Below are positions 8,566-18,208 of a stretch of DNA of 64,000 bases, one piece after another. The notes under the pieces are model-generated. The model was not told the DNA's origin. It ran no database searches and saw nothing but the letters and a program-made list of their open reading frames with translations. The stretch's first letter is position 1. Each line of letters starts with the position of its first letter. Both the position numbers and the translations under genes were made by a program. Source of the DNA: Schlesneria sp. DSM 10557 (GTDB lineage Bacteria; Planctomycetota; Planctomycetia; Planctomycetales; Planctomycetaceae). Location of the stretch: positions 2,108,001 to 2,172,000 of the forward strand of contig NZ_CP124747.1 in NCBI RefSeq assembly GCF_041860085.1, in the 5' to 3' direction.

Positions 8566-10109
8566 GCGAACCTCGAACCAAAAAAGGAAAAAGAACAGGT
8601 ACAAACGAAAGACATCACGAGGAAAAAGAAAAGCGGACCTGCCAGAAGACGTAGCGTCGATTTCCGCAGAGGAAACCGCGCGATTGGCCTGCCGCAAAAA
8701 ATGCAAATGCACTTCGATATCCCTGGATGAGAATGAGGGCTCGGCCCTGGGGGGGACAGAAGATAGAGACGATTCCATCTCCCCCGTGCGACCACTCATG
8801 GTCATCAGGAGTTACTCCTCAATCAGGTCACTCAGTCCGTCACTGCAGCGAATACCTTCGACCCCGTTTCCGTTCATCCGTGGTGATGACACTGCGGTTC
8901 TTCCATTTTTCTTCGCGCACCGGCCCGTGTGACGAACTCCACCGATAGCAAACAAGGCAGCGCGCAATGCCACACAGGGCATACCAGGAATCATCTGGTA
9001 CTCAGGGTTACGTGTTCAGTGAAGGAGCACGCGTCGCCGCAAGCACGTTCCGCCGTCTCCCCTGGGTGTCTCTGAGCGAGTCAAAGCTGTGCTCGCCCAT
9101 GGCCCCACGAGGTCACGAAGGATGAGGCCAGCGACGGACCCCGCATGCTGAGCTGGTCGCCATCACTTACGAATGAAGCCGACCGCATCGACATTCATTC
9201 CTTGCTCATCCGTGAGACTCGGACTGTCCCTCGCTTTGACCCGCGGAGGAACATTTCAGAATCAGTCATCATCGTTGATCGAGCCCGGGTGATACCCCGC
9301 AACGCGGCACCAACCACCCGCGAAATAAGCACACCATTAAATTAGATACTTGAACATGACAATGGCACAAAAGCGTAATTAAGATCTGCCTACAATCCGA
9401 CTTTCGCGCCGAACTCGAACTTAATCAGCAAAATCGATGCAAAAACCATCACAAAACAACTGGCAAACAGCCAATTTCGAACAAGCCGCCCCATTCGCAA
9501 CAAAGCCCGAGGTCATCATTGTCATTAGTACTCACGGGCACCCTGAAAAGCAACTGAATTCCTGACGTACAGCAGGTGATTTCCATACAAATCTTGCACC
9601 GGGAAACGAATCTGAGACCCGCCTACCGATCAGACCTGAATTCTGAGTTGCATACCTTTACAGAACAAATCGCCTTAAATGAATGATAAAGATCCTCTCC
9701 AAAGACGACCACGCTTTCGTAAAGATCGATTTCCATACACCACGATCAATCACTAAACAATTTTAGAACATAGCCAGTAACGCAGGTGGGGAGATTTTCA
9801 AGCAGAGAAAACCGCACTCTTTGACAACACCACAGAAACGCGAATCAATACACATTTCACACTTCGTGTAGTGAGGTTCGTAGCTCTTCGTGAAAGCGAT
9901 TCACGGAGCGCAAGAGAGGAGAAAGCGTGATCGTGTACTTTTTCCAGAGGGAAACTTCGAAAGGCCGGGAGGACCGCTCAGATCAGCGCGAGGGGCAATT
10001 CCCCCCCATGCGACTCGGATTGTTGACCTCCTTCAGGATGAAGCTGTGAGGCCACGAGCAGAAGGATCTTTCAGGAAACGGCCTTGCTCCAGTCAATTAC
10101 TAACCGCCC
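8566..10109. other. 1.5-kb gene-free region, partly AT-rich
   Basis: No convincing gene on either strand. About 8575-8640 is A-rich on the plus strand. About 9340-9880 is clearly more AT-rich than the flanks and has frequent stops in every frame. The region lies upstream of the beta-helix gene and downstream of the PQQ-dehydrogenase gene, both on the minus strand, so it may hold a long leader, a promoter for the former, or gene remnants. Confidence 0.5.
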
Positions 10110-12845
10110 TCAGCGTTCGAACCGGATCGAATCCAGGTTCATGAGCCCTCCCGCTTTGGCAGGATGAACGAACAGCACGTAGAGGTCGTGGCTCCCTTCA
10201 GGGCCCTGGATGGGAACAGTTCGGTTGTACCATCGTTCCCAATCGCCATTGACCTCCACATCCGTCGCGGCCAGCAAGGGTCCATCCGGTTGATCGACCC
10301 TGATTTCAATGCGACCGCCAGCACCTGCCGACGCGACGCGAAACGTCAATTGGCTAACGCGTTCGAGCGATACGCTTTCCAGCTTCAGGTAGTGACCGTG
10401 GTCGATCGCTCCGATAAATTTTCCGCCACCTGCGGTCCCGGAATTCAGGATTTGAGGGCCATGCACAAGAGGAGCCGTCTCTGCCTCAACCAGTCGGGGC
10501 CTTAACAGGATCTCGGCGGACGTCGTCAATGGGGGAATGGCTCCCCATCCGCGATCAACATAGCTGGCGATCAAGCGGTAATGCCCCGCCTGTTGCACTT
10601 CTTCCGGAGCGACCGGAATTTCTCCGACGAACCCTTCATACACTCGCACCAGCCCCTTGGGCTCCAGACGAAAGATGTAATCAACCATCTCCCGAACTTC
10701 TTCCGGCGAGTGCTGCGAGTGGGGGATCATGGGAATTTTGCCCCAGACTCCCGTGGAACCTTTCAACACCCGCTGAACGGATGCGTCGAGTGCCCCGTCG
10801 AGACCCCGGTATTTGTTGGCAATGTCGAGCAGAGGAGGCCCCACTCGCTTTTGATCGACGGCGTGGCAGTTGAAACAGTCACTCCCTTTCATCCGTCGCA
10901 GCCCCATCGGTCCTTGAGTCGATTCATCAGAGACTCGACCCGCCACGGGGAATGGTTCCTCGGTATGAACGGCGCTGAGTGAAACGCGTTTGGGTGAATC
11001 GGCATCCAGCGGCTCACGCTGCTGGTCGTCAATTTGCCGGTCGTCGTTGGTCCCGTCTTCCTCATCCTCGACCACAACTTCGTAAGTGATCGGTTCCTCG
11101 GCATCGAAGAAGTCACCAGGACGAGGCCGCATAAACCGCAGCAGTGGCCGCTGATTTCCCACGACGGAGGGAACCGTGGCCGACCGGGCAGCACCGTGCG
11201 AATCCGTCACGGTCAACTCCACATTGTAGATCCCCGGTTCCTCGATCGTAATGACGGGGTTGGGCTCCGTGGAAACGATTCGCGGAGCCGTGTCTGGCTC
11301 CGCAGGCTTCACCACCCGCCATTCATAGGTTAACTGGTCGCCTTCATCTTTGTCGAAGGTCCCCTCACTCGATGCTGTAATCCTGAGGGGTTGCTTACCG
11401 AAGTTGTTTTCGGCGGCGACTTTAACAACAGGAGGGCGATTGCCCCGAACGTAGTCGATCCGAACCAGACGCGCATCCGCGTTGACACCCCAGGTCTCGC
11501 CGTACTCGATGAGATACAAAGCTCCGTCAGGTCCAAATTCGAGATCAATCGGCCTGACGAACCGGTGATGGGGCATCAATTTCTCGATTCGCTTCACCCC
11601 GTGGTTCTCATCAAAGTGGACCACCTTGATCCAGTGACGCGACCACTCGTAAATGAACAGAGCCCGATCGTATTCGGCTGGAAAGCTCGTGAGAGAATCC
11701 GCTGCCGTAGAGAAGTGAAAGACGGGTCCGGCGCAAGCGGTTCTACCACCGGTTTCCAGCTCGGGAAACTCAGGGGAAGCACCATAGGGATAATACAGCA
11801 GGGCCGGTTCTGCCTGCGGAAGCAGAACTTTTCCCGTGTTATTGGGGGACTCGTTTCGCGGTGCCGCGGCATCAAATCGGGAGCCGACTTCTCCTGTTGC
11901 GAAGTCGACGTCGGCATAGGGCTGGTTATTCGCGATGAAATAGGGCCAGCCGAAGTTTCCGGCTCGACGAGCCTGATTGATTTCGTCATACCCCTTGGGA
12001 CCGCGGGGTCCGTCACTTCCGGCATCGGGTCCCACATCCCCCCAATAGAGGAATCCGGTTTCCGAATCGACGGAAATGCGCCAGGGGTTTCGGCACCCCA
12101 TTACATAGATCTCCGGACGTCCACCAGATCCGTCCGCCGGGAAAAGGTTTCCCTCGGGAATCTCGTAGCCTCCTTCAGGGGTGGGGCGGATCCGCAAGAT
12201 TTTCCCGTTGTAGCTCTCGGTATTCGACGACGATTTCTGAGCGTCGTAGGGGGACCGGTCGGGCCGTTCGTCCAGTGGAGCGAACCCTTGAGAATCACCA
12301 TGTGGATGTGTGTTGTCACCGGTTGCGATAAAGAGCTCACCCCGTGGTCCGAAATGAAGCGATCCGGCATGGTGGCAGCATTCCTTTCGCTGTTCTTCAT
12401 ACCGCAAGAGAACCTTCTCAGAGGCCAGATCCAGCCGGCCATCCTGCAACGTGAACCGACTGATGTGCTGGCCGGGGAAGTCGGGAGGAGAGTACTGCAG
12501 ATAGATCCAGCGGTTCCGCTCGAAATCGGGGTCGAGCGCGATCCCGATCAAGCCGTTCTCCTGCGCCGTCGTCACAGTCAGATCCGCGACGAATTGTACG
12601 TGGCGGGTCACGGGATCGAGGACCTTAAGCTTCCCCCCCAGTTCGATGAAGTAGACGGCCCCGTCCCTGGCGACAGCCAGTTCCATCGGCTGCACGAGAC
12701 CGGTCGCCAGGACAGTCACCTCGAACCGGGATTGGTCGACGCCCCCGGCCGTTGGGTGAACCGGTTCCTGAGCAAAGGACGGCACAGCAAACAGTAGCGC
12801 ACAAAATCCCCACACAAGGCCGGATCCCACGTCAGACTGATTCAC
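10110..12845 (-). CDS. PQQ-dependent sugar dehydrogenase fused to PKD, cytochrome c and CBM-like domains
   Basis: 911-aa exported protein. After a signal peptide (VWGFCALLFAVPSFAQ) comes a six-bladed glucose/sorbosone dehydrogenase propeller (about residues 35-470; motifs LVQPMELAVARDGAVYF, GCRNPWRISVDSETG, HHRFVRPIDLEFGPDG). A PKD-like domain (RPPVVKVAAENN to YNVELTVTDSHG) follows, then cytochrome c with Cys657-Phe-Asn-Cys660-His661 and a candidate sixth ligand Met706 in GKIPMIPH. The C-terminal beta-sandwich (LVEAETAPLVHG to GLMNLDSIRF) resembles CBM6-type domains. Role: periplasmic or extracellular sugar oxidation with built-in electron transfer; substrate unknown. The start is GTG 12845, with AGGTG upstream; a GTG at 12866 is possible. 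Confidence 0.85.
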   Translation of the reverse strand: MNQSDVGSGLVWGFCALLFAVPSFAQEPVHPTAGGVDQSRFEVTVLATGLVQPMELAVARDGAVYFIELGGKLKVLDPVTRHVQFVADLTVTTAQENGLIGIALDPDFERNRWIYLQYSPPDFPGQHISRFTLQDGRLDLASEKVLLRYEEQRKECCHHAGSLHFGPRGELFIATGDNTHPHGDSQGFAPLDERPDRSPYDAQKSSSNTESYNGKILRIRPTPEGGYEIPEGNLFPADGSGGRPEIYVMGCRNPWRISVDSETGFLYWGDVGPDAGSDGPRGPKGYDEINQARRAGNFGWPYFIANNQPYADVDFATGEVGSRFDAAAPRNESPNNTGKVLLPQAEPALLYYPYGASPEFPELETGGRTACAGPVFHFSTAADSLTSFPAEYDRALFIYEWSRHWIKVVHFDENHGVKRIEKLMPHHRFVRPIDLEFGPDGALYLIEYGETWGVNADARLVRIDYVRGNRPPVVKVAAENNFGKQPLRITASSEGTFDKDEGDQLTYEWRVVKPAEPDTAPRIVSTEPNPVITIEEPGIYNVELTVTDSHGAARSATVPSVVGNQRPLLRFMRPRPGDFFDAEEPITYEVVVEDEEDGTNDDRQIDDQQREPLDADSPKRVSLSAVHTEEPFPVAGRVSDESTQGPMGLRRMKGSDCFNCHAVDQKRVGPPLLDIANKYRGLDGALDASVQRVLKGSTGVWGKIPMIPHSQHSPEEVREMVDYIFRLEPKGLVRVYEGFVGEIPVAPEEVQQAGHYRLIASYVDRGWGAIPPLTTSAEILLRPRLVEAETAPLVHGPQILNSGTAGGGKFIGAIDHGHYLKLESVSLERVSQLTFRVASAGAGGRIEIRVDQPDGPLLAATDVEVNGDWERWYNRTVPIQGPEGSHDLYVLFVHPAKAGGLMNLDSIRFER

Positions 12846-13150
12846 CTTCGCACCTGCTTTATTCACATGGAGATTCAAGATGAGACGCCACTTTGCTACG
12901 GGGTCCGTTGTGGGAACTGTGCAAGAATTTGCGTTTGCTATTCGATACCTCGACCATCCCGCAGGAACAAGTCTGTAGGACGCTCGACAGAGAGGCCTCG
13001 ATCCCACAGGCACCGAAGAATCGAGGCCATGTTCGTCCGACCTGGTACGGTGTAGCTGGGCAGGGGGGACCGTCCTGCCTGGGTCCTTCGCTCCGGCGCT
13101 TATCACGGTCGTGGAGCAGGGGGTCCATTCGTTCCGGACGCCACTACCGA
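12846..13150. other. Intergenic region upstream of the PQQ-dehydrogenase gene
   Basis: About 300 bp between the end of the small exported protein gene and the start of the PQQ-dehydrogenase gene on the same strand. An imperfect GC-rich hairpin is visible around 13059-13079. Nothing else is recognisable. Confidence 0.4.
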
Positions 13151-13633
13151 TTACTTTGCGGGCTGCTTGCCGCTGGCCGCGGGGTTTTCCACCTTGCCCC
13201 ACATATGGCCGCCGACTTCACCATGCTGCCAGGTGCCGGCATAGCGATCTCCGTGGAACATGACGCGCGCGGTGAACGTTCCCACTCCGGGAATGGTCAG
13301 GTCGGTCAGCGACATAATCGGGGTATCATCAGCCCAGTAGACCTTGAGAACGATGGGGATATCGACTTCCTTTTCGCCGACTTTCATCTTTGACGTAATA
13401 ACCCAGTCGTCTCCCTTCAGCTTCTTCGCCGAGACGATTTGATAACGATCTGGCTTATTCGGTGCCGAATCCTTGCCGTCTGTGCTGAACGAACCGGCCA
13501 GCACAGACCCTGACAACTTCGTCGCGAACGCCTTTTCCCGGGCTTCCTGATCCCCATGGGAATCCTTCTCCAACGCCCCCGAAGTGGAAACCAGCGCACA
13601 GACCAGCAGGATTGGTAAAACCATTCGACTCAT
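13151..13633 (-). CDS. Small exported protein of unknown function
   Basis: 160-aa protein with an N-terminal signal peptide (MSRMVLPILLVCALVSTSGA). The mature part is beta-rich: KLSGSVLAGSFSTDG near its start, then VGTFTARVMFHGDRYAGTWQHGEVGGHMWGKVE near its end. This looks like a small antiparallel beta-barrel of a type common in planctomycetes but without an assigned function. The start is well supported by AAAGGAG seven bases upstream. It lies between metW and the PQQ-dehydrogenase gene on the same strand, but the gaps (about 127 and 305 bp) suggest independent transcription. Confidence 0.7.
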   Translation of the reverse strand: MSRMVLPILLVCALVSTSGALEKDSHGDQEAREKAFATKLSGSVLAGSFSTDGKDSAPNKPDRYQIVSAKKLKGDDWVITSKMKVGEKEVDIPIVLKVYWADDTPIMSLTDLTIPGVGTFTARVMFHGDRYAGTWQHGEVGGHMWGKVENPAASGKQPAK

Positions 13634-13760
13634 GATCGTCTCCTTTGCGGAATGTCACTTTGGACGTTATCGCCCGGTAAACGGATTCGAGAAAGATGAT
13701 AACCGTCGATGGATCGACTCAGCAGTTGTCGCGGGCTCAATTCACCGCGGACGGTTGGGA

Positions 13761-14378
13761 CTACACGTGCTCCAGCACATACAGAGCATTATCAGCACGA
13801 ATATTCGCAGCCCAGGCCCGGTTGGCAGCGCGTCCCCGGATAATCGGGATCTCGTGCACGATCTTGAAGTGCATCTGCTGACACAGTTCGCGGAAGTCGA
13901 TCATCGAAAGGAAGTGCAGGTTCGGAGTATTGTACCAGTCATAGGGAAGCGAACCGGTCATCGGCGCCCGACCATGCAACAGGATCTGCACGCGAATCCA
14001 CCAGTGGCCATAGTTGGGGACGAGAATCAACGCTCGCTTCGCCACGCGCAGCATCTCACGCAGCAGATCCTGGGGATGGCGAACCTGCTGGAGAGTCTGA
14101 CTCAGCACGGCATAGTCAAAAGACTGTTCGGGAACTTCTTTCAGTCCCTGATCCAGGTCGGTCTGAATCACGGGCATCCCTTTCGCGATGGCTTCAACGA
14201 CTTCGCGGTGATCCAGTTCGATTCCCTGGACCGAGCAGTTCAATTCATCGCGCAGACGACACAACAGACGCCCGTCACCGCACCCCAGATCGATGACGCG
14301 GCTGCCGCGGCCGATCTGGTCGATGATAAGTCGATCCGTCAACGCGGCAGTTGGATCAAGCACACTATATCGTTTCAC
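13761..14378 (-). CDS. metW: Methionine biosynthesis protein MetW
   Basis: 205-aa class I methyltransferase-fold protein. The SAM-binding motif VIDLGCGDGRLL lies at about residues 28-39, and FDYAVLSQTLQQVRHP followed by LVPNYGHWWIRVQILLHGRAPMTGSLPYDWY is characteristic of MetW. MetW acts with the homoserine acyltransferase MetX in several bacteria, supporting its activity. That fits its position 171 bp downstream of metX on the same strand. Length is normal for the family. Confidence 0.92.
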   Translation of the reverse strand: MKRYSVLDPTAALTDRLIIDQIGRGSRVIDLGCGDGRLLCRLRDELNCSVQGIELDHREVVEAIAKGMPVIQTDLDQGLKEVPEQSFDYAVLSQTLQQVRHPQDLLREMLRVAKRALILVPNYGHWWIRVQILLHGRAPMTGSLPYDWYNTPNLHFLSMIDFRELCQQMHFKIVHEIPIIRGRAANRAWAANIRADNALYVLEHV

Positions 14379-14549
14379 GGGGGAATAACTCCGTAGTTAA
14401 ATCGACTTCGTGGAAATGGCTGCGGCAGCATCGCTTTCAGTGAGCCCGTTTCCTTCGGCACCGCAAGCTTCCCACATTTCACCCAGGACATGCCGGCATT
14501 TGACGTCGATGGGACCCGCGGCATCGCCTGTCCCGTCTCGCCTGCCGAG

Positions 14550-15761
14550 TTACTGAGCGGCACCATGATAACGCCGGTAAGTCTCTCGCAGCAGGGGAGT
14601 GAGTAGTTCTTCGAGTTGCTTGATTTCCAGCAGGAACGAATCATGCCCGAAGACGCTGTCGAGTTCGAGATAGGTCACATGACGTCGAGTCGCCAGCAGG
14701 GCACTCACCAGTTCCCGGCTCTGGCTCGAAGGGAACAGCCAGTCACTGTGGTATGACGTAATGAGGAACCGCGCATCGGTGCGGCCGAGTGCCTCTCGTA
14801 GAGACCCGAAACGCTGTGCCAGGTCAAAGTAGTCCATGGCCCGGGTCAGATAGAGGTAGCTGTTCGCGTCGAATCGCTCGATGAATCGTTTTCCCTGATA
14901 GTGCAGATAGCTCTCGATCTTGAACTCGGTCTCGCTTTGCAGGTCGTAGGCAAGATGATCACTGTGCTGCAGGTTTCGACCAAACTTACGTTCAATCGAA
15001 GCCTCGGAAAGATACGTGATGTGTGCCACCATCCGGGCGAGTGCCAGTCCTGCTCTCGGACCGACATCCCCATATTTTGAAGGGACCGAGCCGTAGTAGT
15101 CACCCTGCTGGAACTGAGGGTCAGTGGTGATGGCGCGTCGACCGACGGCGTTGAAAGCAATCCCCTGGGCAGACAGCTTGCCCGCAGACGCCAGACAGAC
15201 TGCAGAACGGGCCATGTCGGGGTAACGCGAAACCCAGTCCAGCACCTGCATGCCGCCAAGACTGCCCCCGATCACACAAAGCAGTTTCTCGATCCCGAGG
15301 CTTCTCACCAGCGCCACATGGACATCAACAATGTCACCAACAGTGATAAAGGGAAACCGAAGTCCATAAGGTTGACCGGTCTTGGGATTGGTACAACTCG
15401 GACCCGTCGTCCCCTGGCATCCCCCCAGTACGTTGGCACACATGACGAAATACTTTGTCGTATCGAGCGCCCGACCGGGTCCCACCAGTCCATCCCACCA
15501 ACCTGACTTGCGGCTGTCGGCTGAATGTTTGCCCGCGACGTGCGCATCCCCTGTCAAAGCGTGACAGACGAAAATCGCGTTGTCTTTTTCGGGCGAAAGT
15601 TTCCCGTACGTCTCAAAAGCAACGGTGATGGGCCCTAATTGATCACCGCTTTCGAGCGTCAGCGGATTGGGGGGTTCAAAGAGCGTGGTGAATTGCGTTT
15701 CCACAATACCCACTGAACCCACCTCTTCATCTCGGACCGGCGATGCTATCTCTGATACCAT
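14550..15761 (-). CDS. metX: Homoserine O-acyltransferase MetX
   Basis: 403-aa alpha/beta-hydrolase-fold acyltransferase of methionine biosynthesis, activating homoserine at its hydroxyl for sulfur incorporation. The N-terminal signature HALTGDAHVAG, the nucleophile Ser167 in GGSLGGMQ, Asp340 in SYHSDWLFP and His373 in FGHDSF make the catalytic triad. Length and motifs match homoserine acetyltransferases. Acetyl versus succinyl specificity in this family depends on a few residues, so acetyl-CoA is the default, not a proof. Start ATG 15761 has AGGA upstream; an in-frame GTG at 15791 would add ten residues but lacks a ribosome-binding site. metW follows. Confidence 0.93.
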   Translation of the reverse strand: MVSEIASPVRDEEVGSVGIVETQFTTLFEPPNPLTLESGDQLGPITVAFETYGKLSPEKDNAIFVCHALTGDAHVAGKHSADSRKSGWWDGLVGPGRALDTTKYFVMCANVLGGCQGTTGPSCTNPKTGQPYGLRFPFITVGDIVDVHVALVRSLGIEKLLCVIGGSLGGMQVLDWVSRYPDMARSAVCLASAGKLSAQGIAFNAVGRRAITTDPQFQQGDYYGSVPSKYGDVGPRAGLALARMVAHITYLSEASIERKFGRNLQHSDHLAYDLQSETEFKIESYLHYQGKRFIERFDANSYLYLTRAMDYFDLAQRFGSLREALGRTDARFLITSYHSDWLFPSSQSRELVSALLATRRHVTYLELDSVFGHDSFLLEIKQLEELLTPLLRETYRRYHGAAQ

Positions 15762-16277
15762 ATCAGTAGGATGATCCTGAAAGCATTTCACACGTGTTGA
15801 CAGCGAAAGTCGGCTCGCCCAAAACCGCTGCAGGCCCCATTCCCGCGATCTGACTGGGAGACCGGGACATCGAAAGTATAGCGTGTCTTCTCCCGTTTGG
15901 GCCTGTTACCGATTGGACGGGATTTTGATTATAGGGACGAACCGCCTCAGTTTCGAGCAGTCCCCGGTCCCAATCAAGTCGTGAATCGCCTCATCCGGCG
16001 GGCGCTCTCCCCGGCAGGATCTTTCGCGCGCGTCGTTTTGGCACCACCCAAGGTGCCGGCGAGAGCGAAGGACAGAACTATGAGGAAAGTAGCACTGCTG
16101 CCGGACTGTGCAAAATCGTGACGATCCACTTATGATTTCATCAGCGCAGGCTGATCAGAGAGTCGCTCGCTCGATCGCAGCTTGTCAGACTCGCCCTCCC
16201 CACGATCTTCGGCACAGCTTCAAAGGCGACTGTCTTCAAAACATCCCCTTGGAAGCAGGAAAAACAGGAAAACCCGG
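15762..16277. other. Divergent region between metX and the DapA-like gene
   Basis: Non-coding stretch of about 515 bp that must contain both promoters. On the minus strand a TATACT-like -10 candidate lies near 15878-15883, without an obvious -35. I saw no SAM-type riboswitch structure by eye. Confidence 0.4.
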
Positions 16278-17210
16278 ATGACCAGACAGATCAGCGGCGT
16301 ACTCCCCATCGCACACACCCCGTTCCTCGAAGACAACTCGATCGATTTTGAGAGTCTCCGTCGACAGGTTGACTGGGGATTTGAAGTCGGTGCTGAAGGC
16401 TTTTGTACAGGTATGGTCTCTGAACTGTTACGACTCACCTATGACGAACGTGTCTCTCTGACGAACGCCTTGGGAGAAATGGTCGGTGACCGGGGCGTCT
16501 TCATTGCGGGAGTCGGCGCCGAATCGACAAAGCAGGCGATCCAGTACGCGCAGCATGCCGAGAAAGCGGGGGCCGCAGCGGTCATGGCGATTCCCCCCCT
16601 CGCCACCAGAACCCCGCCCGGGGCCGTTCGTGACTACTTCATCGAACTGGCCGAAAACGTCAATCTGCCCGTGATCGTTCAAGATGCCTCAGGGTACGTT
16701 GGTCAGCCGATTCCCCTGGAGGTGAGTGTCGGACTGTTGCGCCGGTTCGGTAAGGACAAGATTTTCTTCAAACCGGAAGCCACTCCCATCGGTCCCAATC
16801 TTTCGGCTCTCCGTGACGCGACCGACGGTGAAGCACGCATCTTCGATGGCTCGGGAGGAATCTGTCTGGTCGATTGCGCCCGCCGTGGCGTCGCAGGAAC
16901 GATGCCGGGAATGGAGTTTCTTCCGGCGGTCGTGGCGTTATGGAAGGCGCTGCAGCGGAAGGACGAAGCCGCGATTTACCAACTTTCGTTCCCCATCTGT
17001 GCACTCGTCAGCCTGCAACTTCAAGCGGGTCTGGATGGCTTCCTGGCGATTGAGAAGTACGTGCTTCATCGTAACGGGCTCTTCAAGACAGACGTCCGCA
17101 GACAGCCTTACGCGTGGAGCCTCGATCCCGAAACACGGAGTGAACTGGATCGACTCCTGGTAAAACTGGATGAAGCGGTGGAATCCGTCAAAACCGGCAC
17201 ATCTTCCTGA
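16278..17210 (+). CDS. DapA/N-acetylneuraminate lyase-family aldolase, atypical active site
   Basis: 310-aa TIM-barrel protein of the Schiff-base aldolase/lyase family. The N-terminus GVLPIAHTPFLEDNSIDFESL is typical. Lys165 in FFKPEATP should form the imine. The DapA substrate motif GTTGE is here GMVSE (45-49). The tyrosine expected in the YNxP position of DapA appears as Gln135 in VIVQDASGYVG. A dihydrodipicolinate synthase reaction is therefore unlikely; a sugar-acid or other 2-oxoacid aldolase/dehydratase is more plausible. The start at 16278 follows AGGAA; the open frame extends to 16182 but the extension is not family-like. Confidence 0.8.
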   Translation: MTRQISGVLPIAHTPFLEDNSIDFESLRRQVDWGFEVGAEGFCTGMVSELLRLTYDERVSLTNALGEMVGDRGVFIAGVGAESTKQAIQYAQHAEKAGAAAVMAIPPLATRTPPGAVRDYFIELAENVNLPVIVQDASGYVGQPIPLEVSVGLLRRFGKDKIFFKPEATPIGPNLSALRDATDGEARIFDGSGGICLVDCARRGVAGTMPGMEFLPAVVALWKALQRKDEAAIYQLSFPICALVSLQLQAGLDGFLAIEKYVLHRNGLFKTDVRRQPYAWSLDPETRSELDRLLVKLDEAVESVKTGTSS

Positions 17211-17252
17211 TCTTCCAAAAGACGTTACCCCTTCGCGGAATCCGCCGAGCGA

Positions 17253-17290
17253 TCTGGTTGTGCCGTCCCCTGAGGTGACCCGCAACCAGA
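17253..17290. terminator. Hairpin between convergent genes
   Basis: TCTGGTTG (17253-17260) pairs with CAACCAGA (17283-17290) in the gap between the plus-strand DapA-like gene and the minus-strand membrane protein gene. There is no T-run, so this is a candidate only. Confidence 0.4.
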
Positions 17291-17363
17291 GCCAGTTCAC
17301 CGCGTTCTCACTCCTGAAGAACGACCTGTCAGCCCGCTCTATTCACTTGCCGAACCGAAGTTT

Positions 17364-17786
17364 TCACTCCGACCGAAACGTCGAAGAATTTTCATCGAAC
17401 GGATCGAACGAAAGAGGTTGCATCACCAGGCCGATAGCATAGTAGGCGATCGCCCCCGCCAGGGCAGACAATCCAAATGTGTGCAATGAGGACATCTTGA
17501 TGGCGTGCGTCCCGTAGCCAGTCAGTCCGAAAAATGTCGTTGCCGCACTCAACCGCCGCAGAACGGCGCTGACCTCTTTCAGTGCGGAACCCGGAGACGT
17601 CGACCGCTCACCTGGCGTTTCGGATGTCATCCGTGACGAAGAGGAATCAAGACCATCGCTTGTATCCGTATTCCAGTCCTGATCGAGAAACCTGCTGGTG
17701 CCATCCAGCCCCAGGATGGACACGAATGTCACGCACGCCAGCAGTGTGACGCCAACCACCGCACAAATCATGAAGAACACGTTCAT
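17364..17786 (-). CDS. Small membrane protein of unknown function
   Basis: 140-aa protein with an N-terminal membrane segment (residues 4-25), a hydrophilic Ser/Thr/Asp-rich stretch (about 33-70), a helical segment (ALKEVSAVLRRLSAATTFFGLTGYGTHAI) and a C-terminal membrane segment (LSALAGAIAYYAIGLVMQPL). This layout recalls short NfeD-like or OB-domain-less membrane proteins, but I do not recognise a family. The ribosome-binding site is weak. It is monocistronic by position. Confidence 0.55.
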   Translation of the reverse strand: MNVFFMICAVVGVTLLACVTFVSILGLDGTSRFLDQDWNTDTSDGLDSSSSRMTSETPGERSTSPGSALKEVSAVLRRLSAATTFFGLTGYGTHAIKMSSLHTFGLSALAGAIAYYAIGLVMQPLSFDPFDENSSTFRSE

Positions 17787-18208
17787 TGTTCGTCGCTCTC
17801 TAGATCCTCTTGCGCCCGTGTGACCGTGGTTTTCTGCCCCCGATGAATCCTCGCTGCGCGAGGCTGTTACTCACAGGAACGAATTGCGAGAGGATACACG
17901 TTGTCAGGCAGCGAAAGCTCCCACTTGCGAGCATGTTCACATGCCCCCCCCTTCAAACCCGAGTTTGTTTCCTGCTCTGCAGAACGTCGTAGAGCCGTGA
18001 GCGGATCACGAAGCAGTCGCCTGACGGAAGCAGGAATTCAAACAATTTCGCTCGGCAAACGTCCCCGGTCTCTCACGATCCTGCAGTCCTGCTGAAACTC
18101 TGTCGCGCACCCACCCAATGAAAAAACCTCGCACCGAACTTTTTCCAAAGTCAGTGCGAGGCGAATTTTCAGCACAATCATTCGTGCGGATGCTCAGATA
18201 AGGCAGTC
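17787..18208. other. Intergenic region with gpsA terminator
   Basis: About 420 bp without a gene. It holds the terminator of the gpsA transcript at 18121-18161 and presumably the promoter of the small membrane protein gene. Nothing else is recognisable. Confidence 0.5.
18121..18161 (-). terminator. Intrinsic terminator downstream of gpsA
   Basis: CCTCGCAC (18127-18134) and GTGCGAGG (18154-18161) form an 8-bp stem. On the minus strand the stem is followed by six T (plus-strand A-run 18121-18126). The position, 48 bp past the gpsA stop, fits a classical Rho-independent terminator. Confidence 0.88.

Noticed and set aside
9145-9345. 66-aa frame in the 1.5-kb gap
   Set aside because: No ribosome-binding site and no domain; in a region with frequent stops on the other frames.
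11391-12797. 468-aa plus-strand frame opposite the PQQ-dehydrogenase gene
   Set aside because: Antisense to a well-supported multi-domain protein with family motifs.
15762-16277. SAM riboswitch upstream of metX
   Set aside because: Considered because of the methionine genes; no characteristic helices or conserved cores could be traced by eye.
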